Assembly (NCBI GenBank): GCA_021014325.1
Contig: CM037476.1
Span: forward strand, 18,388,827-18,452,826
Reading direction: 5' to 3'
Source: Plazaster borealis
Lineage: Eukaryota; Echinodermata; Asteroidea; Forcipulatida; Labidiasteridae
DNA: 64,000 nt
The position numbers were made by a program, and so were the translations under genes. Below are positions 22,789-34,259 of this stretch, in pieces; positions within the stretch are counted from its first letter, which is position 1; every line of letters begins with the position of its first letter. The notes under the pieces were generated by a model. The model searched no databases. It had not been told where the DNA came from and saw only the letters and a program-made list of their open reading frames with translations.

Positions 22789-22920
22789 TAGGCCGCATCC
22801 GAATTGGCGACTACAGCTACGGCTACGGCTGTTGCTAAGGACATTGCTAAGGACGTCCTATTCTTCAACACATGATGATGCGGAAATCTAGCTGTAGCTG
22901 CCAATTCAGACATGGCCTTA
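22789..22920. mobile_element. Family J inverted-repeat element
   Basis: TAGGCCGCATCCGAATTGGC against GCCAATTCAGACATGGCCTTA, with the inner CGACTACAGCTACGG against AGCTGTAGCTG. Relatives at 53117-53222 and, as a fragment, at 40133-40165. Confidence 0.7.
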
Positions 22921-23046
22921 GTCTACCTTTTTAAAACCTTAACCACCCCAGGCCTGCCAAAATCAAATGATGGTTTTGTTAAAATTTGGATGGTTTAGTA
23001 CTGTTGTGAAAAGTACCCACTAAATCACAGTCCAGAAGCACAGGAC

Positions 23047-23157
23047 CTGTTGGAGTATGATGGGTTGTTTACTGTTCCAATAAGTAAACTGTTGGAGTAT
23101 GATGGGTTGTGTACTGTTCCAATAAGTAAACTGTTGGAGTATGATGGGTTGTGGAAG
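23047..23157. repeat. 42-bp tandem repeat, 2.6 units
   Basis: CTGTTGGAGTATGATGGGTT begins at 23047, 23089 and 23131, spaced exactly 42 bp; units are almost identical. Confidence 0.95.
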
Positions 23158-23179
23158 CTTTCTGGTAAAAATGCTTAGG

Positions 23180-23330
23180 GGGTTAGGGTTTTAAAGCAAA
23201 TGTATGTATCATTGGTAATTGTCAAAGACCAGTATCCACACTCCATGTGACCCAACATACATAAAATAACAAACCTGTGAAAGTAAAAGTTGAATCGGTC
23301 TTCGGAGTCATGAGAAAACAGTGAAAAACC
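23180..23330. mobile_element. Diverged family A relative
   Basis: GGTAATTGTCAAAGACCAG, then CATAAAATAACAAACCTGTG, then CAGTGAAAAACCC. The last word also follows the same block at 45545-45660, so this is a separate subfamily. Confidence 0.55.
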
Positions 23331-23697
23331 CATTATATATGTTCACTGTTTTCAAACATCGGATTTTATCACCAGTGATAAAGACTAATTGTTTTACTAA
23401 TTTCCTAAAAACTAAAGCATTTCAAGCAAAACTATTTCAAGGGAAGTTTTCCACCATTACCATCTTTAAACCATGTAAGTTATGTGCAAATCTTTATATT
23501 TTCAACCTTATCAATGTTGTACACACCCTTTAAAGTAAGAACAAGACACAAAAGGCTACAATTCAGAATAATAAAAAATAAAAAAAATTACCTTAATTGC
23601 ATATTATGTGTAAATTGTAATTCATGACCAAATTCTTGAAAAATGTTTTTATACCGTATGTACTGTACTGTATATTATAGGTTTTGAGGCATTGCAT

Positions 23698-23972
23698 GGT
23701 TGGGTGTCAACGTATCTTTGGCTTGCGGTAACACCATGTGTTTATCTTGTTTGCTGTGTAGATTTTTGTTCTTTGAGAACTTGTATTGCTATTCTACTGC
23801 TGCGGAGTAGGTTTTGGAATTCGGGAGGCAGTAGAATAGTCTCCCGAATTCCGAAACCTACTCGGCGGCAGAAGAATACATACATGTAGCAAGACAAGTT
23901 CACAAAAAAAAACAATCTACACAGCAAAGTAGATACATGTATGGTGTTACCTCAAGCCAAATATACACTGTA
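23698..23972. mobile_element. Family B element, complete foldback
   Basis: Two arms of about 125 bp: the left arm holds CGGTAACACCATGTG and GTGTAGATTTTTGTTC, the right arm CAATCTACACAGCAAAG and ATGGTGTTACC. They meet at GGAATTCGGGAG...CTCCCGAATTCC near 23815-23850. This shows that 145-340 and 20565-20765 are single arms. Confidence 0.88.
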
Positions 23973-24889
23973 TATATGTAATTATGTTTAATTTGATTGC
24001 AACACCTCACACTTAGTCTTTTCTCCAGCCTGTATTTATGGTATGTTACATACCCTGGAGGTTGATGCAGGTGTCTTGTAATATCATTATCCCATTCACA
24101 CCTCAGTGGGCATGTTGGGATGCAACTAGTTTCAATCAACGTGTTGACTGGCATTCGCAACCTTCAAGACATCCCCCACACCAATCAGCTTTAACACATA
24201 CATACACAGGTGAAAATCAGCGATGAAGAAGGCTCATGTCAGCAATGGGTAACATGGTAGTAATGTTGTGTAACTTCACAAGTTTTTTAAGTAATTGGCA
24301 ATTGGATTTTTCGCCTACCTTTCAAATTGGCTTATGCTGTTCACTGGCTTGGTCAGGCAAGGACTGAGGTTATTTAACCGACATGGATGCAGTCAGTTGT
24401 ACAGATATCATGTGTGTGTTATCGTTGAACAATGTGGCTTTTGGATTTTTTTGTCTATAATGGCATTTGGGAAACAACTAGATAGTTAGTTTACTTTTTG
24501 TAATCCTTCAGGTGTGCCATTGTCCTGGCTTTGGAATGTATTGTGTAATCTGCTGTTCATATTTTTATATCCACTTGTACACGTATAGGAATTACTGAGA
24601 AATTTATAATAAAAATATTCAAAGTTATATCTACACCTAATTACCAATAAAACAAGTTTAATGCCTTATCTACCATGATAGTTGTTGATACAACGTTGTT
24701 GCATGGACAATACACACCAGTTTTAAATTGGTCAAAAGGTCGTATCTTAACCATACGACTTTGCTGCACCGAAACCTGCAGTGCAATCGATAGGGAATAA
24801 CGTCATAATTCTCAGTGCAACAAGGTTGTAAATTTGTGAGATACAGCTCAGATACAAGGATTCTCACAAAACCTCAAACCAGATACTCT

Positions 24890-25155
24890 TCATCTTCCAA
24901 AGGTTTTTATGCAGCTGCTCCAAACCTTCAAAACAAGCTTCCTTATCAAATACGTCATGCCATTCCACTTGCATACTGAATCCAAAACATCACTTAAAAC
25001 TCACCTTTTCCAGACTTAGTTTGCTTACTAGGCTATTTATTTCATTCTCATTCCTTTGCATTGTTAATTGTTGATTGTTGTAATATTTATTGTTGTAAAG
25101 CATTGTGGTACCTTTTCTGCGTGAGAATGCTAAGTGCTTAGATTATTATCACGCT
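24890..25155 (+). pseudogene. LINE ORF2 C-terminus and 3' tail
   Basis: Translates as FYAAAPNLQNKLPYQIRHA, then after a one-base shift as SKTSLKTHLFQ. The pattern A-P-x-L-W/Q-N-x-L-P-x-x-I-R...F/S-K-x-x-L-K-T-H-L-F is the hallmark C-terminus of L2/CR1/RTE-X LINEs. A tail with AAGCATTGTGGTACC and AATGCTAAGTGC follows. It is 5'-truncated and frame-shifted. Confidence 0.8.
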
Positions 25156-25313
25156 TCTCAGATTCAAATTTTAGGGGATAACAAATGATATCTTTTTCCA
25201 TAACTGCAGTACTTCTAAGTGAAAAGTTCCTCAAAATGCAGCTATCCAAAGCTGCTGAACTTCTTACCAAGTAAGTTTTTATTGCCATTACCAAACGTAT
25301 ACAGACCTTTTAA
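25150..25313. mobile_element. MITE family H, half element (inverted)
   Basis: GCTTCTCAGATTCAAATTTTAG to AAGTTTTTATTGCCATTACC and ACAGACCTTTTA; it starts at the element centre, so one half is missing. Confidence 0.75.
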
Positions 25314-26173
25314 ATCAAACTGAATCTCGGTTTTAAACCCGTTACATCCAACCAACCGGGCTCCGGAAAACAACGAAACACATTACATCATATAGGCACA
25401 TTTTTTCAAATTTTATTTTCCCCAAACACTTTTCTGTACACAATTGCACCATCCTTACCTCAAAATTTGTCTTTATAATGTAGTGGCAATATAAATGTTA
25501 TTAATCAAAAAAGATAGCAAAATGTTTAAAAAGGGGGAAAATACTGTATACACAGATACGTATATCCCAACTGAAACGTTGTGACCATTCAAATTTGAAC
25601 ATTCAAATAACTATTTAATTTGTAATGGAGTTGCAATTACATCTTGCAGGCTACATACATCACATCACACAATTGTACTTTGAAAAAGGAGCATATCATC
25701 TTCAGTGCAGTCGACTAAAGTCGCCTATGGTAAGGAAAAGGGTTAACAAATTATGACGTCATATTATATTGTTAATGACCTGTCTTTTTAATTGCTTTTT
25801 GGACAAAAATACAATTTTTTTACAGTCTATTCAGACAAAATTAAAGCAATTTATTCAATTTCACAAAAAATGTGACATACACACAACCTTGTTGCACTGA
25901 CGCATCATTTTTCTAAATGTGTAAATAAAAAATGTTACTTTGAATTTGAATTGAGTTGAATCTTGAAGATATTAGCTTTTTAACATGAACAGGGGGGGGT
26001 GTCACAATACATACAAGTCTGTCCATGCTACGAACTAACATTCATAATGTCTTAAAAACTACGGTTCTCTTTGTTGTGACTGATAACCAGTAGAACTGGG
26101 CCATGGATCAATAAATTAAGTATTTTTCTTATCACTTTCCAGTCAATGCCAAATACAATAAATGTCTGTCCTT
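25314..26173. other. No gene seen
   Basis: AT-rich. The word ACAACCTTGTTGCACTG near 25885 also appears inverted near 24815, hinting at a small dispersed repeat. Confidence 0.4.
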
Positions 26174-26371
26174 GGCCAAATTTCATAGAGCTGCTTTAAA
26201 GCAGAAAATATTGCTTAACAATTTTTTTTGCTTAGCAGAAATGAGCAGGATTACCTGTCACAAATTGTACATGTGACATGGTAATTTGGCTAGTGACCAT
26301 ATTCTGATAAGCATAATTTTGATGTGCTCAGCTACTTTTAGTGCTTATAAGCAGCTCTATGAAATACATGC
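26174..26371. mobile_element. MITE family E, near full length
   Basis: CAAATTTCATAGAGCTGCTT and AAGCAGCTCTATGAAAT are mirrored ends about 198 bp apart. Inner landmarks are GCTTAGCAGAAATGAGCAGG and TGATAAGCATAATTTTG. Confidence 0.85.
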
Positions 26372-26651
26372 CCTTGTTACAAACAAAACGTCTTGAACAA
26401 CAACCCTGTAATTTCTCAAATAGTTAGGCACTGTTCATACTGTTTGTTTTGTAAGCAAAATAAGTATAAATCGAGAAATGTACAAAAACGTCCGGAAGTT
26501 ATCTTATGGACCCATTAGTGTGAATTGTGGACAGACCCAAGAATCCTCATCTTTAACTCCATCCGGGTTATTTACTACAGTTGGCATTAAAGTCGATACA
26601 AGTCGAGGCTTGGACTAGAGAAAAAAACCTTGTTACGGCTTCATTTACATC

Positions 26652-26890
26652 AGCGTTCTCCCTTAACAGTGTCTGCTGGCCAAACGCCCGTTAAAACACC
26701 AGAGGACCAGTCAAAATTCACTCCAACCAAGTGGTTCCGCTGACTACATACATTGTAGTTCAGTGTTGAAAAACTTCTCTATTTCATTTAAAATATATAG
26801 ATCAGTGAAAAAAATGGCGAACTAGTGAAATGACAAGCTAACTGTTGACCTGCTGGCCAGTCTAAAAAAAAATTAAGGGCAAACCCTGTA
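26652..26890. mobile_element. Family I element
   Basis: AGCGTTCTCCCTTAACAGTG, then ACACCAGAGGACCAGTCAAA, then CTGCTGGCCAGTC and AGGGCAAACCC. This order matches 13853-14066 and, inverted, 54659-54907. Confidence 0.8.
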
Positions 26891-27528
26891 CACTTATGGA
26901 CTAAATTTCATTTGCCAGGGATTTTGATTGATGTACTGCTAGCTCCATGCCAAGCATGATTACGTGTATGTAGTTTACTACATGTAGTTCAGTTCACGTA
27001 TAGTCCAATACAATTCAACAAAAACAGTATTTTAAAATTTTGATTGGTTTGGGTCAAATACGTCCTCACTCAGCCGAAACCTCTTTGATCACTGTCGGCA
27101 AACTTCAATACATAATGCCTATGATACGACTACTATATAACCCACGAGTGACTCTGCCGATTCATGGATGGTCTACTTCACCATGGCCAAACTGAACAGG
27201 CTCTGCTGATGATCTTGGCCTTTTTTTACCAAGGTCTACCATTAAAAATATTTCAATTGTGCCGATCAAGGGATTTTAAAAGGATTTCCCACAACTATGA
27301 TGACGACACTTAGACCAAGGTGGGCACACCTCATGGTCGATCTCACTCCAGCTATTATCCATTATTTGATGGGACAGGTCACTGGCTTTATGAGGATGAC
27401 CGGACCGCGACCCGCAGATGATGATCAATCACCCGACAATTAAAAAAAAATTAACAAACAATATTGCCCTTTTTGCAAAATAAGGAGAAGGTCAACATTC
27501 ATATTACAAACTGCAGTGTACACGTACT
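26891..27528. other. No gene assigned
   Basis: A minus-strand frame near 27300-27340 (MRCAHLGLSVVIIVVG) looks like a signal peptide but has no consensus donor after it, so it is not called. Confidence 0.35.
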
Positions 27529-27725
27529 AGAGCTGCCAACATTTGCAGCTTGCAATCAGGGAGATTTTGTACAACAATCAGGGAGATATTTAGAAATACA
27601 TTCAACATAATAGAGAAAATGTTTCCATAATCACAGAGATTTTCAAATTTGTTCATAAGAACATGGAAAGATTGGTTTTATTTTCAGGGAACTTTCTGCA
27701 GAGTCAGTGAGAGTTGGCAGCTCTG
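27529..27725. mobile_element. MITE family K
   Basis: AGAGCTGCCAACATTTGC and GAGTTGGCAGCTCT are inverted ends 197 bp apart; GGGAGAT occurs repeatedly inside. A second copy at 6390-6562 has only the right end. Confidence 0.75.
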
Positions 27726-27842
27726 ACATACATGTGTAAGACGGAAGTGTAGCACAGAGCAAGGAGTTCTGACACTTGCAAAACTTTCCTACGAGCCCTT
27801 CATGTATTTCACGTTTATACCAGTGTTGTAAGCACATTTCAG

Positions 27843-28118
27843 GTCCTGAAATTTTATCTTTGAAAGTTTGAGAGGGCAAGGCCATTTCTATTTTGCAAAG
27901 TGGCACTACCATCTTTCGGAAAATCTTAAGAGTCTGCGGGGAGCTACACAAATTGTACATATACTAATTGCTAAATCATAATTTGCTACTCATTACTAGC
28001 ATTCAGTGTGTACAAAAAATGTTCAGTCAAAATGTTTTGCTAAAATTGGTATGCAAAATTGCTTGACGAAATCCTTCCATGGAGGATGCCTCTATATGTA
28101 TGTAATTCAAGGCCAGAC
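27843..28118. mobile_element. Family D element, diverged
   Basis: TCCTGAAATTTTATC, GAGAGGGCAAGGCCATTTC and TTTTGCAAAGTGGCAC at the left; ATGGAGGATGCCTC and AATTCAAGGCCAGAC at the right. The interior block AATTTGCTACTCATTACTAGC recurs at 29310-29345. Confidence 0.55.
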
Positions 28119-28144
28119 ATTTATGTGCTCAATATAATAGGCAT

Positions 28145-28874
28145 TTAAAGGGTCTGTATATGTTTGTTTTATGACTCTGAAAATTAATGGCAATAAAAAC
28201 TTACTTGGTAAGAAGTACAACAGCTTTGGATAGTATAATGCATTTTGAGAAACATTTCACTTAAAGGTATCGTACACGTTTGGTAATGACTCAAAACAAA
28301 TATTAATATAAAAACTTACTTGGTAACAAGCAACGGAGAGCTGTTGATACATGTAGTATAAAACATTGTAGGAAACGACTCTCTCTGAAGTAGGCCTAAC
28401 GTAGTTTTTGAGAAAGAGGTAATTTCTCAATAAAATAATAACAAACTTCTTGCAAGAAGTTTTTATTCCTATCTGAAAGAACACAAATTTGTACAACAAG
28501 GGTGTTTTTTCTTTCATCATTTTCTTGCAACTTCGATGACCAATTGAGCCAAAATTTTCACAGGCTTGTTATTTTATGCATATGTTGGGATACACCAAGT
28601 GAGAACACTGGTCTTTGACAATTTCCAAACGTGTTCAGTGCCTTTGAAAGTACTTCAGTTAAATGGAAAAAGATATCACTTTTTAGCCCCAAAAATTTGA
28701 ATCTGAGAAGCGTAACTGGCAGACACTTTCTCAGATTGTGTATTCCAATTGCAGATTATTCTTCCTGCGTGGACATACATGTAACTGCTCAAGATTTTTC
28801 GGCAATATCTCAAAAAACTATGGATTGAAACAAACAGTGGGTTCCAATAACTAAACGTATACAATCCCTTTAAG
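28145..28874. mobile_element. MITE family H split by a family A insertion
   Basis: The left part (TTAAAGGGTCTGTATATG to GAGAAACATTTCAC) ends at 28260; the right part resumes at 28648 (AAGTACTTCAG) and runs to CAATCCCTTTAA. Uninterrupted copies have the contiguous ACTTTTCACTTCGAAGTACT, so the order of insertion (H first, A later) is certain. Confidence 0.93.
28261..28647. mobile_element. MITE family A nested in family H
   Basis: TTAAAGGTATCGTACACG to GTTCAGTGCCTTTGA, 387 bp. It sits at the TTCGAA-like position of the family H host; flanks read TTAA on the left and TTGA on the right. Confidence 0.92.
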
Positions 28875-28879
28875 TGTAT

Positions 28880-29440
28880 TTCACATACATTCAAGAAGAT
28901 TTCATTGCACTTCACTGCATTCACAGAGGATTGCAATGTTGCGGGACTCATCTGTAGTCTAAGCAGACAACCTCTGTTTATGTCTGTAAACTTGGATTGC
29001 TTTTCTCATTGTAATACAGCTGCAATGATTGCACCATGGAGTAAAGATTGCACCTACATTGTACACGAATGATGGCGAACTTTCTGTTGCATGTTTTCAG
29101 CATGAAAATACAGTCAACTTAGTAAAATGAGCTTTTTAAATATTTTTACAAGGAATTTGAAAAGTTTTCACCAAACCAAAAAGCAAAATACATCAAGAAT
29201 CAACCAGCACAATACTGCAGGATCCGACTCAATAAATTTGAGTTAAACGTAGTGAACAGTTTCCCTTGTACAGCAGAGCAAAATGCTGTACAAAATGTAT
29301 CAGTTGCTACTCAAAAAACATCATTTGCTACTCAATAATTAGCATTCAGTGTGCAAAAAACATGTTCAGTCTAAATATTTTGCTATGCAAAATGGCTGGG
29401 CAATCGCTCCTTGAAATGTGAAAAGATAATCAGTGAGACC
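28880..29440. other. No gene seen; one shared repeat block
   Basis: 29310-29420 (TTTGCTACTCAATAATTAGC and GCATTCAGTGTGCAAAAAAC) repeats 27970-28080. The rest is AT-rich without signals. Confidence 0.45.
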
Positions 29441-29449
29441 GTAGTGTGG

Positions 29450-29850
29450 TGGGACAGAACAAGTGTTTTAACGAAATACGTGTGGACCTGAGAACAAAAG
29501 AGGTCCACATAATGTCGGACTTGAAACACTATGTGGACTTACACACGTCCACACAGTGTTTTTTACAGCGTTGAAGAATAGGATGTTCCTTAAGTGTATA
29601 GAACAAAGAAATGTCCACAGATTGACTGCAACACAGAGCTGCGTGTGTGTGAGCGTGTCTACCCGTTGAAACCAACGACTTTAACAAAAGGGATCCGGGT
29701 TTTTGACAGAGCGAGGACGTCCTCGCTTTGCTTTCGTGTACAAAACCAATGGGGACATCGGAAATTTTGTTTAAGTCCAAACAATGGGAGAACAAAGAGA
29801 AGTCCTCGATTTACGGGATTCACAAACATGTGTGTGTGTGGGTTAATGCA
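29450..29850. mobile_element. Hairpin-containing repeat element
   Basis: 29524-29561 is a hairpin (AAACACTATGTGGAC against GTCCACACAGTGTTT), preceded by a second GTGGACC / GGTCCAC pair. A further palindrome GAGCGAGGACGTCCTCGCTTTG lies near 29710. The 88-89 codon frames on both strands reflect this symmetry. Element ends are not clear. Confidence 0.4.
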
Positions 29851-30194
29851 GGGGGGGGCATAAGGGGTAACGCCACCAACACGCCACCTACGTTGAAAAT
29901 AATTTCATTCGACTCTCCACAACAAAACACGGCCTAGTACACGTACATACACGGGGTACACATACAACATGTACTACACATTCCCTACATGTAGCCTATC
30001 ATACAAGATTTGAATTTTGCGTGCCGTTGAGACTGCCTGGGCGAGTCCATTTTATCAGAGGGTAGTGTTATCTTTAAATCTTGTAAATTCACCAAATCTT
30101 TACACCAGAGAACATTCGTAAATGTTTTTTTTTTTGCGTTGCCAACTGCTTCAGTAATTTAATAATTTATTCAACTACATATTTAACGTAAACA

Positions 30195-30628
30195 ACATGT
30201 ATTACACTGGCTTCCTGTTCGGGACCGCATCATCTTTAAAGTTCTTCCTTATTATCTTCCACTCCCTGAATGGCACATCACCTGAATACATCAGTGACTT
30301 AATTCATCTGTACAAACCTCCCAGACAGCTTCGCTCCTCAAATAACCTGCTCCTCAACATTCCACGTTCACTGCACTCCTAGGTGAACTTTGTTTTTCAC
30401 ACGCTGGACCATCTCTTTAGAACAGCCTCCCAATTCAACTCAGACAAGCAGATACTTGTTCTCAATTTAAAACCTATCTCAAAACCTACCTATTTTGGAA
30501 ATCATAGCTTCGTCCTTGAGTTGTCTTTTGTGTAATCGAGTTCTTGTTTTTTTTGCGTCAAGATTGTCAATTCTTGACAGACATGGCGCACTAGAAATGT
30601 TCAATATTATTATTATTATTATTATATG
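30195..30628 (+). pseudogene. LINE ORF2 C-terminus with 3' UTR and (ATT)n tail
   Basis: The frame begins LHWLPVRDRIIFKVL, shifts by one base, and continues IIFHSLNGTSPEYISDLIHL, YKPPRQLRSSNNLL and IPRSLHS before a stop. L-H-W-L-P-V-x-x-R-I-x-F-K is a well-known motif of L2/CR1-like reverse transcriptase proteins. The decayed segment to 30490 ends with the F-K-x-Y-L-K-T-Y-L-F-like words; a 3' UTR then leads to GGCGCACTAGAAATGTTC and (ATT)n at 30605-30626. It is 5'-truncated, as most LINE copies are. Confidence 0.88.
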
Positions 30629-30734
30629 TTTAAGATGTGAACATGTATGTTGCCTCATATTATACGCACGGCAAATGTTCCCGTCTGTTGACATCCGTTT
30701 GACGGATGATCGCTTGCACGCAAACCAAGTATAG

Positions 30735-31595
30735 CAGAAACAATTTTCTCAAAAGAACCTTCTAAAAATCGTCAAATATCTACATGTAGAGGATCTACCG
30801 AGGGATTTTGTTTAAACTTTCAGGAATGAAAGATCAATCCCTAAATATTACTTTCAGCGAAAAAAATCAGAGGATGAACGATACAAATTTTTACATTATG
30901 TCGGTATTTGTAGCCATTTTAGGGGAGATGTTTTGTAATGAAATTCCCACCTGGACCCATTCATACACGTTAGCTGCTGCAATAAGCCAACAGAAAATTG
31001 TGGGTAATATTTTTACGCATTTTACATTTAATAACAACCTTCACAATTGAAATGCTATTACAATATGTTTTCAGTGCTGTTAAAGAGAAAATTTTAACGG
31101 TAGGCCTATACATGGTTTTCTTCTTCTTTACTATTGGTCTTCACCTCTTTTTAAAATTATGGTGTACCCAAACAGCGATTGCAATTTATTGCGCAATACC
31201 CCTTCCATCCCCCCATAGTTAATGTACACTTTTCATTGAATATTTTTTTACAGACCTGCACATTGCATTGTATGTATGCGCGTGTTTACGTGTTCAAGTG
31301 GGTGTTTGCGTGTGGGTGAATAACTTGGAATGTGCTGGTACACTTGTAGTGTACATTTACTATCGTACACCGGGGATCATCAATTTAAGTCTGTTCCACA
31401 CTATCAAGCCGATTCCAAGGAAATCCAACCCCAAGAAACCCCAACGCCACCCCATGTTCATGTCACACCTCGCGCAATTTTCTTAGAGAAAATGAACTCT
31501 CAGGATATGCTCAACCCGGGGGGGGGGGGGGGGGGGTCCCGACAGTATTTTTCAGGGAAACATGGTTTTCCAGGTGTTTGCAAGGGTTAGCAACT
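30735..31595. other. Mostly unassigned; G run
   Basis: A plus-strand frame from 30808 follows an acceptor-like CTTTCAG at 30821 (GMKDQSLNITFSEKNQ onward), but it has no good donor and is not called. A run of about 19 G lies at 31518-31536. No repeat recognised. Confidence 0.35.
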
Positions 31596-31727
31596 CAGGG
31601 CTCAATTTCATGACAATGGTTACCAAAGAATTATGCGCTTAGGGCGCCCTGTAAAGTGTGTATTCTATGGATCGTAGCATGGGTGTCAGTGCAGAATTCC
31701 ACGGTAAGCAGTGCCATGAAATTGGGT
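31596..31727. mobile_element. Family F element
   Basis: GGGCTCAATTTCATGACAATGG and CGGTAAGCAGTGCCATGAAATTGGG are mirrored ends, with TTATGCGCTTAGGGCG inside. The other copy is at 32098-32735. Confidence 0.65.
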
Positions 31728-32097
31728 CGAAGTGTGAAAGGTGAAGAGGTCATAATACAAATTTTCCCAGGAATTTCCAGTGAAATGCGTTTAGTGTGAA
31801 ATGGGCTTTTTTATAGTCACTAGCCAGACATACAAACACTATATAGTCAAGAGTGCTGTGGACTGGTCAGCTTTGTTCACAGTAAGCTAATAATGTACAG
31901 TTAGGTAGCTTGCCAGGCTTGTCAAGAGGTATCTATCTCACTAAAAAATTATGCACACTTACTTGTCAATTGTAAGGCAGAGTAACCCTAGGGACTACCG
32001 GTAGTGGGGGGAAAAAGGCAGTGAATGGCCGGGAACATGAATGTACATGAATGACAATTGAGTTAGTAAATGCTGGTACCCAGAAAACATAAACACA

Positions 32098-32735
32098 GCA
32101 GGGTCCAATTTCATGGCTCTGCTTACCCCGAATTCTGCACTTGCGATCACCATTCTTTGCTTAAACTTAAAGGCACTGTACACGTTTGGTAATTACTCAA
32201 AATATGTATTAGCATAAAAACTGACTTGGTAACGAGCAACAAGAGCTGTTGATACTAGTATAAAACATTGTGAGAAATGACTCCCTCTGAAGTAACGTAG
32301 TTTTTGAGAAAGAAGTAATTTCCCACAAAAATAATAAAAACTGAAAGCACACAAATTTGTACAACAAGGATGTTTTTTCTTTCATCATTTTCTTGCAACT
32401 TCAATTCGATGACCAATTGAGCCCAAATTTTCACAGGCTTGTTATTTTATGCATATGTTGGGATACATAAAGTGAGAACACTGGTCTTTGACAATTTCCA
32501 AACGTGTACGATGACTTTAAAGGGCAAGCGCCGAATTTCTGCGAGCCCTAGCTGCTGTGCAAGCGAAGAATTCCTAGTATGGAGTATGCACACACACACG
32601 TCTGATGCAAAAATTCCCGGCTAACCTAAACATGCTTGACGTACAAATGTAAGCGCGGAATTCCCTGCTTCCGTAAGCGCCGATTTTTTTTGCTTACTTA
32701 CGGTAAGCAGAGCCATGAAGTTGGGCCCAGGTTGG
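32098..32735. mobile_element. Family F element split by a family A insertion
   Basis: CAGGGTCCAATTTCATGGCTCT at the left and CGGTAAGCAGAGCCATGAAG at the right are mirrored. The interior (AAGCGCCGAATTTCTGCG) is broken at 32166/32521 by a family A MITE. Confidence 0.85.
32167..32520. mobile_element. MITE family A nested in family F
   Basis: TTAAAGGCACTGTACACG to TACGATGACTTTAA, TTAA on both sides. The central CTTCTTGCAAGAAG palindrome is deleted in this copy. Confidence 0.9.
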
Positions 32736-33392
32736 ATGATGCCCAACACAGGATACCACAAGGGTTGGCTACAACTACAAGTTTAAATATGTATATGCAT
32801 ATAGCCATCGTACACAAATCAGTCTCTCAAGAAAATTGGAACAGACAACACAGCATCTCCAGCATTTCAACAAAGCAGAAACTGCATCCTTGACTGCCTT
32901 TACAATTGATGAAAGCCAATTTGATTACTTTTACTATTATGGATCTTCTGAGAATCGCACTGCAAAATTAATGTCAATGCAGACCATGGAGATATGCTTG
33001 CATTGTACACGGCTTAGGGCTAGGGTCAGACATAATCAGAGTCCAACCATTTTGAGCCAGCTGAATATTATTTATAAATATATATTTTTATATTTTTTGG
33101 GGGGGAGGGGGTTTACCAAATAATATAGTGACTGAACTTTGTTTATCGTCTGGTTTGAGTGAGAAAATCAGTGTATATATTTAGAAACAAAAATACAAAA
33201 TGAAATACGAAATAAAGGAAAATATCAATTGCGTTGTATGGTACATTGACTGAACTGGTGATGTTGCAATTAACAGTGAAAGATGACCAAGATTTGTTAC
33301 TAACGCAGCAATGATCCCTCACTGTTAGCCAAGGGCTTCCTGACTGGGCACCATTGATTTTCTCATTGAGCGAACGCCAGGCTTTAATCTAC

Positions 33393-33490
33393 ATTAATAA
33401 TAATAATAATAATAATAACATCATATATTAATAATAAAGCATTTACATTATTGCGCTTCTCCGAAAATGACCAAAGCGAATTACAGATTA
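33393..33490 (-). mobile_element. LINE or SINE 3' tail
   Basis: On the minus strand: TAATTCGCTTTGGTCATTTT, GGAGAAGCGCAATAATG, then (TTA)n at 33398-33420. This is the GCGC plus (ATT)n tail arrangement seen in the LINE ends of this window. Confidence 0.55.
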
Positions 33491-33599
33491 GAAGAACAAT
33501 AACAGAACAACAACAAACTAAGCATTGGGAAAGAAATATGTCTTAAAGGTAAATTACATCATTCGCAAACATGAACAAAATCTACTGTCACGTTACTTA

Positions 33600-33800
33600 C
33601 AAAATAACTCACTTGACTGAAATTGAAAAGTATAGGATGACTGCTCTAGAATGGCAAAGGTTTCTGGGTTCGAATCCCACCCGAGTAACATGCCTGTGGA
33701 TTCGTTTTCTTCACAGGACTCGGGAGTATACAGTGCTTTACACACATCAGTGTAAGGGTCAAACCAAAAAACGTTCTTGATCCCCGATACAAATTTAACA
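33600..33800 (+). mobile_element. tRNA-derived SINE
   Basis: A strong B box, GGGTTCGAATCCCACCC, at 33667-33683 follows an eroded A box region (GATGACTGCTCTAGAATGGC). Downstream are CTTCACAGGACTCGGGAGTA and CAGTGCTTTACACACATCAG and the 3' word GATCCCCGATACAAAT. Pol III type promoter, non-coding. Confidence 0.75.
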
Positions 33801-33844
33801 TCTATGAAAGTAATTCCCAAGTATCCAGTGAAACTGTTTTGGTA

Positions 33845-33945
33845 AAAAGGGCTCTTCTATGAGGAAATTTTTATTGGACAATTTCAAGGGGCACCATTAG
33901 GCAATGACCCTCTGTTGCCTCATTGAAGTACACTATCAGGCCTGA
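33845..33945. mobile_element. Family D fragment
   Basis: TTTCAAGGGGCACCATTAGGC and TGACCCTCTGTTGCCTC with CAGGCCTGAAAG, the family D right end. Confidence 0.5.
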
Positions 33946-34259
33946 AAGTGACAAAAGCTTGAATTAGTTACAACTGTTGGCTAACTGTTTTTTTCTTGGA
34001 GCAACTACACTTCTACAGGTAAAAAGGTCTTTCTCACTTTAAAAATATCCAACACCTACATTAACATGCAAGACCCCAACTGTCAGACTCTGATTACAGT
34101 ACACAGTACAGGGACGCATGCTAGATCCAATAAAGCATTGAGTGTTCCGGTTCTTAGCCCAACAGAATCAAACAATACGTACTGTTGGAGTTTGATGTTT
34201 TGGGAAACAGTAGTTAGCGTTAAGAAAATGACCACAGGGAACAGACATACATTTTACAG

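Noticed and set aside
23950..24160. Minus frame of 86 codons ending near a GTATGTAAC donor
   Set aside because: Includes PTCPLRCEWDNDITRHLHQ, which looks protein-like, but there is a stop just upstream, no convincing acceptor, and the frame continues unchanged into a transposon arm.
27300..27345. Signal-peptide-like MRCAHLGLSVVIIVVG on the minus strand
   Set aside because: No consensus donor follows and the frame stops soon after; likely chance hydrophobicity.
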